64,000 nucleotides of DNA from Bin127 sp965243235 (GCA_965243235.1 CBDEUI010000004.1:1054001-1118000), one strand, 5' to 3'; shown: positions 16,786 through 24,128, counted from the stretch's first letter. Notes: a model not told the origin generated them from the letters alone. Numbers and translations are program-made.

Positions 16786-17701
16786 AATCCCCGACTATCT
16801 TTTCCATCAGAGCCATCTGCGCCCACATGCGATTCTCCGCTTGCTGGTACACGACTGACGACGGGTGCGACAGCATGTCCTCCGACACCTCTTCCCCCGG
16901 ATGTGCCGGCATGTCATGCATGAATCGCGCCTGAGGCTTCGCGTACTCCATCAATTCAGGGTTGACCTGATAGCCCTGAAAGTCCCGCAACCTCTGTTGC
17001 GTCTCCGCCTCCTGCCCCATACTCGTCCACACGTCCGTGTAGACAAAATCGGCATGGCGCGTCGCCTCGACCGGGTCACGCATCTGAATGACGCTCGCCA
17101 TCGTCACCGATCCGGATGTGTACTCCGCGGCATCGTATCGCGTGCCGTACGCCAACTCGTAATCCATCGGCGACGCGATCACGATCGTCCCGCCTGAGCC
17201 AGCTACTGCGTACGCCAAGCTTGTAGCTACGTTGTTGCCATCTCCAATGAACGCCACACGCACTTCGTCCAGATACCCGCGAATCTCTAGCATCGTCATC
17301 ACGTCAGCCAACGCCTGACATGGATGTTCTTCATCTGTCAAAGCGTTGATCACAGGCACATCGCTGTTCTCACCGAACTCGTCCAAGGTCGACTGCGCGA
17401 AAGTACGCACTACGGCCATATCGGCCATACTCGCGAGCACCTGCGCAACATCAGAAACCGGCTCACGCTTGCCTAAACCGACCTCTTCAGGAGAGAAGTA
17501 AACCGGTTTCGCACCAAGCTTCTCCGCACCGATCCAGAACGACAACTTCGTCCTCAGCGACGGCTTCTCGAACAACAACGCCACCGACATCCCCTCCAAT
17601 GCTCGACTCTCAGCACCACTCTTGAGCTCGATCGCCCTGTACAGCAACGGAGATATCTCCGCCGGTGGGAGGTCTTTGAACCTTAAGAAGTGCCTGTTCA
17701 T
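16778..17701 (-). CDS. argF: Ornithine carbamoyltransferase, variant active site
   Basis: This 307-residue transcarbamylase most likely converts ornithine and carbamoyl phosphate to citrulline in arginine synthesis. The carbamoyl-phosphate loop reads SLRTK (48-52) rather than the common STRTR, and HPCQALAD (126-133) is intact. The ornithine loop, normally HCLPAHRGEE, reads HDMPAHPGEE (262-271), so the usual catalytic Cys is Asp263. Length and overall pattern still favour OTC over aspartate carbamoyltransferase. No other arginine gene is adjacent; der follows after a repeat-filled 101-base gap. Confidence 0.82.
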   Translation of the reverse strand: MNRHFLRFKDLPPAEISPLLYRAIELKSGAESRALEGMSVALLFEKPSLRTKLSFWIGAEKLGAKPVYFSPEEVGLGKREPVSDVAQVLASMADMAVVRTFAQSTLDEFGENSDVPVINALTDEEHPCQALADVMTMLEIRGYLDEVRVAFIGDGNNVATSLAYAVAGSGGTIVIASPMDYELAYGTRYDAAEYTSGSVTMASVIQMRDPVEATRHADFVYTDVWTSMGQEAETQQRLRDFQGYQVNPELMEYAKPQARFMHDMPAHPGEEVSEDMLSHPSSVVYQQAENRMWAQMALMEKIVGDSP

Positions 17702-17774
17702 CTCGATGTCCTCACATCACGCACAGCAAACAAAAGCCGCGCAACATACCTAAATTGTGCAATACGCGGCGTAC

Positions 17775-17880
17775 GTCATTCCCGCGAAAGCCGGAATCCA
17801 GAGGGGGAGGGAACAGGGAGAGCCCCTTTCGCTGGGCGAAAGGGGCGCGAGTGCAACGAGCGGGGTATGCCGGGTGGTGG
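17775..17880. repeat. Composite palindromic repeat (modules A and C)
   Basis: Module A (GTCATTCCCGCGAAAGCCGG followed by AATCCAGAGGG) is at 17775-17805. Module C, CCCCTTTCG then CGAAAGGGG, forms a hairpin at about 17824-17847, followed by GCGCGAGTGCAACGAGCGGG and GTATGCCGGG. The same module order recurs at 21293 and 22567. Confidence 0.8.
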
Positions 17881-17892
17881 AGGGCGGAACCT

Positions 17893-18312
17893 CTACGCCG
17901 GAGTGAAGTTCGGCAGCGTGTAGTCGTCGCTGATCTTCGTGAACACGACCTTCAACGCCATTCCGATGCTCAAATTCTCCGGTTCCGGATCCACACCTAC
18001 GATGTTCGCCGCCATCTTCGGACCTTCTTCCAGCTCCACAATCGCCGTGATGTACGGAATCTCCCCCATAAACGCGGGATGCGGTGGAACGTGCACGATC
18101 CCAAACGTGTGCAACGTCGCGTTGCCCGATGCCTTCACCCACTCCAACTCGCCGCCCGGCGTCGCCAAACTGAAAGCCCGCGGGTAGAACTGATACTCCC
18201 CCGTAGCCTTGTCCCGCTGCAACCAAAGCTCACCGTTGCGGACGCCTTCCCAATAGCGGTCAGATTCCGGTTGCGATACCGGCTCGGGGCGTGCTGGAGC
18301 ATCGGTGGTCAT
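17893..18312 (-). CDS. DUF35 / OB-fold protein without zinc-ribbon cysteines
   Basis: This 139-residue protein matches the DUF35 family, which pairs with thiolase-superfamily enzymes. It has an N-terminal helical segment, a rubredoxin-like zinc ribbon region and a C-terminal OB fold (ASGNATLHTFGIVH, ITAIVELEEG, IGMALKVVF). The ribbon backbone QFYPR is kept, but the four expected cysteines at about 34, 37, 48 and 51 are Asp, Thr, Ser and Thr, so zinc is probably not bound. The likely partner is the thiolase-like gene at 19512, separated by two small membrane-protein genes on the same strand. A role in acyl-CoA or aldol chemistry is inference from the pairing. Confidence 0.82.
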   Translation of the reverse strand: MTTDAPARPEPVSQPESDRYWEGVRNGELWLQRDKATGEYQFYPRAFSLATPGGELEWVKASGNATLHTFGIVHVPPHPAFMGEIPYITAIVELEEGPKMAANIVGVDPEPENLSIGMALKVVFTKISDDYTLPNFTPA

Positions 18313-18403
18313 CGTATATTCCCTTCGCGGAGATGGTTGATTTTACAGACTACGATTTCGTGTGTAGATTGTAATCGCCCGATGCTTTTCGTGTTGTAGG
18401 GCA

Positions 18404-18868
18404 TCACGGCGATGGTGTCGGCGTCACGAACCCCCATACCCGCATATCGGCATCGTCAAGTAGAACCCCTCGATACTCCATCTTCGCGTTGTATCCAGTC
18501 AGACGATCAGTGCCTTCATACCGCTCCCGACATTCCTCAGAAATGTCGAAGCTAGCTTCGATTTCATCTTCTTGCTGCTCTTCAAATGCCTTGATGCAAA
18601 CGTTTAACTCGGTCTGGCTGCCATACCAAATGAAATCGCTCTTGCCGTCGTTTTCCACCCCGCGCATCCATTCGCCCATGTGGTCCAGACATTCATTAGG
18701 CAATGTGTATGTCGATCGGTCAGGACAGCTCTCGGAACGTAAGTATGACTGCCCTGCTTCAATCCCAATGCCAATCGCAACATATACGTAGAACAACGCG
18801 ACCGGCATAACAACGACCGCGAGCATCACCGCGACAATTCGTCCTATTGGTCTTGACCAGTCGATCAT
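18404..18868 (-). CDS. Small membrane-anchored protein, tandem paralogue A
   Basis: No known family is recognised. The 154-residue product has one N-terminal transmembrane segment (IVAVMLAVVVMPVALFYVYVAIGIGI) preceded by DWSRPIGR. An exported domain follows with conserved cysteines: CPDRSTYTLPNECLDHMGE, then KSDFIWYGSQTELNVC. It ends VTPTPSP. The neighbour at 18930 shares the order of features and the motifs C...P..C..H.G, DFIW.G and a VTPT tail, so the two are paralogues. Both lie between a thiolase-like gene and its probable DUF35 partner. Confidence 0.65.
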   Translation of the reverse strand: MIDWSRPIGRIVAVMLAVVVMPVALFYVYVAIGIGIEAGQSYLRSESCPDRSTYTLPNECLDHMGEWMRGVENDGKSDFIWYGSQTELNVCIKAFEEQQEDEIEASFDISEECRERYEGTDRLTGYNAKMEYRGVLLDDADMRVWGFVTPTPSP

Positions 18869-18929
18869 CTAATTGCTTTCAGAGGCAGCAGATGGAGCCG
18901 TGAAATACGCCGAAAACTTGATCTAGCTT

Positions 18930-19427
18930 TCACGGTGTCGCCGTGGGTGTCACCAACTGAATTTCGTGAGGTTTCGTATCCTCGATCAACTCTCCGTCGA
19001 ATTTCAATCTCCCCGCAAAACCGTACTCGTCCAAGTTGTCGGAGTAATTGTTGAAACACTGAGGCCACTCGTCTGGATTCATGTATCTGAACGCCGTTCT
19101 AGTCTGGCCCATAGACCATAACTCGTCGTGACATATATCGGCCTCAGCCTCCGTCCCGCGCCAAATGAAATCTTTCCCGCTTTCGGTCCCGTTGTCCGTG
19201 ACACGATCACCGAGATGGATCCGACACTTTTCCGGAAATCCCCACACTGTTGGATCGTCGCAAGCCTCGACGCCAACGCCGAACGTGATCATATTGAGGC
19301 CGACCAGAAAGCCTACGTACATCACGAACATCCCGACTGGCAATACGACAACCGCCAAAACCACACCCGTAAACCTGCCTATGGATTTAGACCAAAACAC
19401 GAAACTGATTCTACGCTGGCAAGCCAT
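18930..19427 (-). CDS. Small membrane-anchored protein, tandem paralogue B
   Basis: This paralogue of the next gene downstream has N-terminal FWSKSIGRFTGVVLAVVVLPVG as a single transmembrane anchor. The exported cysteine-bearing domain contains CDDPTVWGFPEKCRIHLGD, then GKDFIWRGTEAEADIC, and the tail is VTPTATP. ATG 19427 gives a start that aligns with paralogue A; the frame also runs up to an ATG at 19460, and neither has a clear Shine-Dalgarno. About 165 residues. The function is unknown; the paired cysteines suggest disulfides outside the membrane. Confidence 0.6.
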   Translation of the reverse strand: MACQRRISFVFWSKSIGRFTGVVLAVVVLPVGMFVMYVGFLVGLNMITFGVGVEACDDPTVWGFPEKCRIHLGDRVTDNGTESGKDFIWRGTEAEADICHDELWSMGQTRTAFRYMNPDEWPQCFNNYSDNLDEYGFAGRLKFDGELIEDTKPHEIQLVTPTATP

Positions 19428-19511
19428 TCGGAATCGGCAGGAAGGATCCGAGGCCAGCATCTATGAGGATGTACTGCACGATGTCAACGGTCAGTACGCC
19501 GCGAGAACGTT

Positions 19512-20675
19512 CTACGGCGCAGCCAGTATCACTGTCCCTGTCGAAGACAGCTGACCACCTGTTCCATGCGCAATCGCCAAGTTGCAATCATCCAACTGCC
19601 GCTCGCCCGTCTCGCCGCGCAGCTGCCGTACCGCTTCGACGACCGTGAAGATCCCGTACATCCCCGGGTGCGTGTAAGACAGACCGCCACCCGAAGTGTT
19701 CACCGGAAAATCTCCGCCCGGAGCCGTACGCTGGTTCGCCACCAAGTCCGGACCTTCGCCAGGTCCGCAGAACCCGAGGTTCTCCAACGAAACCAACACT
19801 GTGTATGTGAACGAGTCGTAGATCATCATCAGATCAAGGTCCGAGTGCGAAACACCCGCCATGGCCAATGCCTGCTGACCTGTGTTCCGACCAAACGCCC
19901 TCGTCAAATCGGGCATCTGCGAAATCATCGAGTGGTCGTGACCCTCGGCCGCGCCCAAGATACCAACGCCGCCCTTCGCACAATCCTTCGCCCGTTCAGC
20001 CGTCGTGACGACAATCGCTGCGCCCGCATCCGTCACCAAGCAGCAGTCCAACAAATGGAACGGCCACGAGATCCATCGCGACTCGTGATAGTCGTCGAAC
20101 GTCGCCGGGCGGTCGTAGAAGTAAGCCTTCTCGTTCATGTTCGCCCACTTCCGGGTCGACACCGCAATGTTCGCCATCGCCTCCCGCGTTCGATCCTCAC
20201 CGTACTGGTGCATGTACCGACGACACGCCATCGAATACGAGACCGGCGGGCCTATGATCCCGTACGGAGTCTCATACTGGCTCTGCGGCGTGCCCAAGTT
20301 AGCGCCCGCCCTCGCCCGATCGCTCCTCCCAGCCTGACCGTGCGTGATCAGCGCCACCTCGCAGTAACCCGCCTGAATAGCCGCAATCGCGTGCGCTATA
20401 TGGATCACAAACGATGAGCCACCGACCGAAGTGCTGTCCGTAAACCGCGGATGTATCCCCAGATACTCCCCCACATCCAACGTCGACCACCCAGCCGTCA
20501 TCAATCCGTCAACATCAGAAAGCGATAGCCCCGCATCGTCCAACGCATTGATCGCCGCCTCCGCATGAAGCGCCAACGGCGACTTGTCCGGCACATTCCC
20601 GATCTCATCAGATTCGGCCACCCCCACAATCGCGGATTGTCCCGAAAGCGCTTTCAGTCTATTGATGTTCGGCAT
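19512..20675 (-). CDS. Thiolase-superfamily protein lacking the nucleophilic Cys (SCPx/Ltp-type)
   Basis: This 387-residue protein is of the acetyl-CoA acetyltransferase/lipid-transfer thiolase-like type. The fold signatures are clear (IVGVAESDEIG at the start, MMIYDSFTYTVLVSLENLG, HGTGGQLSSTGTVIL at the end). The position of the thiolase nucleophile reads SVGGSSF (83-89), so the usual Cys is absent. Tyr residues at 286, 291, 334 and 340 flank the expected active site. Cys-less thiolase-like aldolases that work with a DUF35 partner are known from steroid side-chain cleavage (Ltp2-ChsH2). A DUF35 gene lies downstream, so a comparable CoA-thioester aldolase is possible but unproven. Confidence 0.82.
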   Translation of the reverse strand: MPNINRLKALSGQSAIVGVAESDEIGNVPDKSPLALHAEAAINALDDAGLSLSDVDGLMTAGWSTLDVGEYLGIHPRFTDSTSVGGSSFVIHIAHAIAAIQAGYCEVALITHGQAGRSDRARAGANLGTPQSQYETPYGIIGPPVSYSMACRRYMHQYGEDRTREAMANIAVSTRKWANMNEKAYFYDRPATFDDYHESRWISWPFHLLDCCLVTDAGAAIVVTTAERAKDCAKGGVGILGAAEGHDHSMISQMPDLTRAFGRNTGQQALAMAGVSHSDLDLMMIYDSFTYTVLVSLENLGFCGPGEGPDLVANQRTAPGGDFPVNTSGGGLSYTHPGMYGIFTVVEAVRQLRGETGERQLDDCNLAIAHGTGGQLSSTGTVILAAP

Positions 20676-20816
20676 GATGGATATCCAACTCCGTTCGCGG
20701 CTTTATCTAGCGGCATGTGCGCAACAAGCATTTTATGCGCGCAGACCCAAATGTAAACTTGAAACGCCTGCCAAAACCAACCCGAAAAAACTAATCAACC
20801 AGAAAGTTCTCGCATA

Positions 20817-21290
20817 ATGCCCGATGAAAAAGGCGCGCCGCCTCAAGTACAAGTCCAATCTCTCGATGACTACCTTGAGGTAATGTCCAAAGCCGTTTTC
20901 CAGAGCGGTATGTCCTGGCAAGTCGTCAACGCCAAATGGCCCGACACCAATGAGGCATTCCACGGCTTCGAGATCGGAAGAGTCGCCGCCTTAACCCAAG
21001 AGGAGCTGGACGAACTCGCTCAAGACAAACGCGTCATCCGCAACCGACGCAAACTCGCCGCCATCACCCACAACGCTCAGCGCATCATCGAACTCGACGC
21101 CGAACACGGCTGCTTCATCGACTACCTCCGCTCCCACGGCGACTTCTACGACGTCGTCAAAGACTTGAAAAAGCAGTTCAAATTCCTCGGCGACACCGGT
21201 TCCTACTTCTTCCTCTACGTAGTCGGCGAACCAGTCCCACCCCACGACGAATGGATGTGCGCACAAGAACGCGCCAAGTCGCGCCGCTAA
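20817..21290 (+). CDS. DNA-3-methyladenine glycosylase I-like (Tag/HhH family)
   Basis: This 157-residue protein resembles Tag glycosylases, which excise 3-methyladenine. Matching segments are LDDYLEVMSKAVFQSGMSWQVVNAKWPDTNEAFHGFEIGRVA and ELDELAQDKRVIRNRRKLAAITHNAQRI, the helix-hairpin-helix core. It is shorter than Tag (about 190): the N-terminal zinc-binding Cys region is absent and the C-terminus is divergent. It may be a Tag-like paralogue with altered substrate. It is divergent from the thiolase-like gene. The Shine-Dalgarno is weak (AGAAAG). Confidence 0.75.
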   Translation: MPDEKGAPPQVQVQSLDDYLEVMSKAVFQSGMSWQVVNAKWPDTNEAFHGFEIGRVAALTQEELDELAQDKRVIRNRRKLAAITHNAQRIIELDAEHGCFIDYLRSHGDFYDVVKDLKKQFKFLGDTGSYFFLYVVGEPVPPHDEWMCAQERAKSRR

Positions 21291-21292
21291 CC

Positions 21293-21447
21293 GTCATTCC
21301 GGCGAAAGCCGGAATCCAAAGGGGTGGGGGAACGGGATAGCATCCAACAATACATCCCCCTCCTTCAGGAGGGGCTAGGGGGAGGCCGCCCCTTTCGCAA
21401 GGCGAAAGGGGCGCGAGCAAGCGAAGCGAGCCTCGCGGGGTATGCCC
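21293..21447. repeat. Composite palindromic repeat (modules A, B, C)
   Basis: Module A GTCATTCCGGCGAAAGCCGG at 21293-21312; module B with GGGATAGCATCCAACAATAC, then CCCCTCCTTCAGGAGGGG and TAGGGGGAGGC at about 21334-21387; module C CGCCCCTTTCG/GCGAAAGGGGCG at about 21388-21413; then the GCGAGC...GGGGTATGCC tail. The same order is seen at 22567-22712. The gap between the glycosylase and dehydrogenase genes is almost entirely this element. Confidence 0.85.
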
Positions 21448-21552
21448 GAGTGGACGGGCACCATGGAACCCGCCCCGGACTCGGTCCCGGTCGCAATAGG
21501 TGCTAAATTACCTACCAACTCAACCAATCCTTTCAACCATAGGAACCCCGCC

Positions 21553-22527
21553 GTGAAAGTAGTAATGACCCCCATGCCCGGCGGCGTAGCCCCCGGCGAA
21601 GCCGATGACGCCGTACTACGCGATCTCGAAACCACATTCCCCGACGTCAATTTCGTATGGTGCGAGACCGAAGAAGATCAACTCATCGCCATCGAAGACG
21701 CCGATGCCTACTGCGGATGGCCAACCCGCAAAGTCTTCCTCGCCGCCAACAACCTCAAATGGATACACTGCGCCGGAACCGGCATCGACGGCATCATGAA
21801 GATACCCGAACTCGTCGAAACCGACATCCCCGTCACCAACTCACGCGACTCCCACGTCAGCCCCATGGCTACCCACATCTTCGCTCTCATAACATCACTC
21901 GCGCAACGACTTAACGAGATGCTGCCCCAGCAGATGGCCCGAGAATGGAGACCCGAAGACTACGCATGGCGACAGATCGAACTCGAAGGTGCAACCCTCG
22001 GCATCTACGGCTTCGGAAACATCGGACGCCGAGTCGCCAAACGCGCCTCCGGATTCGACATGAACGTCTACGCCGTCGACAAACACCCAAGACCATCCGA
22101 ACACGCCGAAGAAGTCTGGGGACTAGAAAAACTCGACGATCTCATCGCAATGTCCGATTGGTTCGTCGTCGCCTGTCCCTACACCAACGAATCTATGAAC
22201 TCCATCGACAAACGCCGCATCGCGCTGATGAAACCAGCCGCCCACATCATCATCATTTCCAGAGGCGGCATCGTCGACGAACAAGCCATGTGCGAAGCCA
22301 TCCGTAACGGCAACCTAGCCGGCGCCGGCCTAGACGCTATGGACCCCGAACCTCCAGACCCCGACAGCCTCCTCTGGACCACCCCCAACATCATCTTCTC
22401 TCCCCACGCCTCAGCCCTAGTACCCGACATGTACCTAGGCCGCCGAGAAGTCTTCAAAGAAAACCTCCGCCGTTACCTAAACAACCAACCCTTCATCTAC
22501 GAATGCGACAAAGTCGCCGGTTACTGA
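21553..22527 (+). CDS. D-2-hydroxyacid dehydrogenase family protein
   Basis: This NAD-dependent dehydrogenase of the D-isomer-specific 2-hydroxyacid family probably reduces a 2-oxoacid. GTG 21553 follows AGGA by 8 bases and gives 324 residues; the longer frame from 21442 runs through the repeat and is rejected. The NAD-binding motif is GIYGFGNIGRRVAKRASGFDMNVYAVD. Catalytic Arg is in ISRGGIVDE, Glu in DAMDPEPPDPDS and His in FSPHAS. The position often occupied by Gly in VxNxxG is normal here (CAGTGIDGI). The substrate cannot be named from sequence alone. It is flanked on both sides by repeat elements. Confidence 0.9.
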   Translation: MKVVMTPMPGGVAPGEADDAVLRDLETTFPDVNFVWCETEEDQLIAIEDADAYCGWPTRKVFLAANNLKWIHCAGTGIDGIMKIPELVETDIPVTNSRDSHVSPMATHIFALITSLAQRLNEMLPQQMAREWRPEDYAWRQIELEGATLGIYGFGNIGRRVAKRASGFDMNVYAVDKHPRPSEHAEEVWGLEKLDDLIAMSDWFVVACPYTNESMNSIDKRRIALMKPAAHIIIISRGGIVDEQAMCEAIRNGNLAGAGLDAMDPEPPDPDSLLWTTPNIIFSPHASALVPDMYLGRREVFKENLRRYLNNQPFIYECDKVAGY

Positions 22528-22566
22528 GCCACCCGACAGCACATGTCATCCCCGCGCTAGCTTCGC

Positions 22567-22712
22567 GTCATTCCTGCGAAAGCCGGAATCCAGAGGGGCG
22601 AGGGGAACGGGATAGCATCCAACAACACATTCCCCTCCTTCGGAGGGGTTAGGGGGAGGCCGCCCCTTTCGAGGCGAAGGGGGCGCGAACGTAGCGAGCG
22701 GGGTATGCCGGG
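22567..22712. repeat. Composite palindromic repeat (modules A, B, C)
   Basis: Same modular order as the element at 21293: GTCATTCCTGCGAAAGCCGG, then GGGATAGCATCCAACAACAC, CCCCTCCTTCGGAGGGG, TAGGGGGAGGC, and CGCCCCTTTCGAGGCGAAGGG with a GCGAGCGGGGTATGCC tail. It lies between the dehydrogenase and NIPSNAP genes. Confidence 0.85.
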
Positions 22713-22744
22713 GAAGGGTGGGGCAATCACAGCCCATCACAAAC

Positions 22745-22770
22745 ATCAGCGTAATCAGCGGTTCAGACAA
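22745..22770 (-). repeat. 26-bp inverted-orientation repeat (copy 1)
   Basis: On the minus strand this reads TTGTCTGAACCGCTGATTAC then GCTGAT. It matches 54347-54372 on the plus strand at 25 of 26 bases. Confidence 0.7.
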
Positions 22771-22777
22771 CGCCAAC

Positions 22778-23104
22778 CTACTGCATCGGCGAGTAATCCG
22801 TCGGCATCAATATCCGGTTCTCGATGTTCTTCACCAAGATTCCATCCCGGTGCGACTCCTCGAAAACAGCCTGCCACTCCGGATCCGCACGGAAACTCGC
22901 CCAAGCCTCCGCTCTTTGGTCCGGGCCATCGAACGCCACCAAATAAACCAGCTGATTACTGTTCGGACCAACATCATGCGTCCAATACCCAACATTCCTA
23001 ATCCCGTGCTTCTCGAAAAGCTCCATCGTGTGGTTCCTGAAGCGCGCGTTCAAGTCAGGCAACTTCCCCGCGAAGCACTCGTAGATTCGCAACTCATAGA
23101 TCAT
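22778..23104 (-). CDS. NIPSNAP family protein
   Basis: This 108-residue protein shows the NIPSNAP ferredoxin-like fold: MIYELRIYECFAGKLPDLNARF, ELFEKHGIRNVGYWTHDVG, NQLVYLVAFDGPDQRAEAWASFRADPEWQAV. Family members are small alpha-beta barrel proteins, often near catabolic genes, with no firmly defined reaction. The length is normal. It is flanked by repeats on both sides and is not clearly in an operon. Confidence 0.88.
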   Translation of the reverse strand: MIYELRIYECFAGKLPDLNARFRNHTMELFEKHGIRNVGYWTHDVGPNSNQLVYLVAFDGPDQRAEAWASFRADPEWQAVFEESHRDGILVKNIENRILMPTDYSPMQ

Positions 23105-23179
23105 TCCGTCTACTCCTAGAATTTCTATCTGTTCAGAGACAAGCGTTATCGTATCGCGCTTTCAGCCATCTCGACTACC

Positions 23180-23320
23180 CATGTCATTCCGAGCGCAGTG
23201 AGGAATCTCCCTCTCCCTCGATAGGAGAGGGTCAGAGCCTGCCCCGGACTTGGTGCTGCATATTCCCTCTCCCTTGATGGGAGAGGGTCAGGGTGAGGGT
23301 GAACGGGGACAAAAGGGCGG
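23180..23320. repeat. Cluster of palindromic repeats upstream of the NIPSNAP gene
   Basis: It contains TGTCATTCCGAGCGCAGTGA followed by GGAATCTCCCTC, then two CCCTCTCCC...GGGAGAGGG hairpins (about 23210-23230 and 23264-23287) with GTCAGGGTGAGGGTGAACGGGG. The remaining bases to 23400 contain low-complexity CCTTCAAATCC runs and no gene. Confidence 0.7.
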
Positions 23321-23400
23321 GGATGCCACCCCAGACACCCACAGCCCCCATTCCTTCAATCCTTGAAATCCTTCAAATCCGGGTTCAGACAACAACGCAC

Positions 23401-23428
23401 TTGACAAACAATACATATGTAGTAATAT
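23401..23428 (+). promoter_or_regulatory. Sigma-70-type promoter of ncRNA candidate, copy 1
   Basis: TTGACA (23401-23406), a 16-base spacer and TAATAT (23423-23428). The second copy at 55221-55194 keeps both hexamers and the spacer length while most of the spacer differs, which argues that the promoter is functional. Confidence 0.75.
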
Positions 23429-24070
23429 AACAACTAAGCGCCGATCCGACGAACGTCGGATCGGCGCACGAAAACGAAGAATCGCCGCGTCGAGACGGGT
23501 GTGCGCAACCTTTTAAGACGTAGCAAGAACAATTGAATGAAGTATGGCAACGGGCGGGAGTGCACGGGGCGCTGACGGCGCCCGCCGGCGGTGCCCGCCA
23601 CAAGCCCAGAAAGACGGGCGCAACGTTCCCACAATCCGGTTACGAAGACCGTTGTAGCTGTAGGGCTCGGACGCGGAGCATATGCTGGCTCCGCCAATGA
23701 AAGCAAGCCAGACGGACATTCCCGCCTCCATCCCGTCATTCCGGCGAAAGCCGGAACGCAGAGGGCATGGTCGCGGGGGTATCTGCCCGTTCAAGGTTCG
23801 GGCGAACGGTCTCTCTATCCGGCACACGTCTTCCGCGTTTCGCTGGGTGCGGAGAGGCTACAGCACCAGCAAGAGGGGTGAATCGAGCGATGACGAGGGG
23901 CGGTCTTTCAGATGCTCCCCGGAGGGCCGACGGTCTGGCGACGTCGGCGGTGCTGGACTATTGACTGACTTTCACAACCGACTTATCGACGCGATCCCGA
24001 AAAGACGCGGCGATGCTTCGAGAAACCACTCGTCGAACGAAAATCCTCCCCGAAAGGGAGAATTAAACGC
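23429..24070 (+). ncRNA. Candidate structured non-coding RNA, copy 1
   Basis: I do not recognise a known RNA family. The region starts a few bases after the promoter with a perfect 13-bp hairpin (23438-23450 with 23455-23467). Other visible helices are GGGCGC/GCGCCC around TGACG, GCGGAGC/GCTCCGC (23673-23679 with 23688-23694), a GNRA-capped TTCCGGC-GAAA-GCCGGAA, GCCGACG/CGTCGGC (23926-23932 with 23942-23948), a long-range CAGCACC/GGTGCTG (23861-23867 with 23949-23955), and a closing CTCCC/GGGAG hairpin (24047-24061) followed by AATT. A near-identical copy lies inverted at 54558-55193. Open frames here are not kept in the other copy, so a protein is unlikely. It lies between the NIPSNAP gene and panB. 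Confidence 0.7.
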
Positions 24071-24128
24071 GGCTGAACCAACACCCACCCTTCAAATCCT
24101 TCCAAATCCCACCCATCCTAGTTCAGAT

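Noticed and set aside
16676..16826. Longer N-terminus for der
   Set aside because: The extra 50 codons cross a palindromic intergenic repeat, and Der starts precisely at the 16676 ATG by family comparison.
21442..21552. Longer N-terminus for the 2-hydroxyacid dehydrogenase
   Set aside because: The extension is the translated tail of a repeat element; GTG 21553 has a proper Shine-Dalgarno.
23401..24070. Insertion sequence or MITE explanation for the duplicated 665-bp element
   Set aside because: No terminal inverted repeats or target duplications are visible at either copy and no transposase frame is present; conserved promoter and helices fit an RNA gene better, though a transposon origin cannot be fully excluded.
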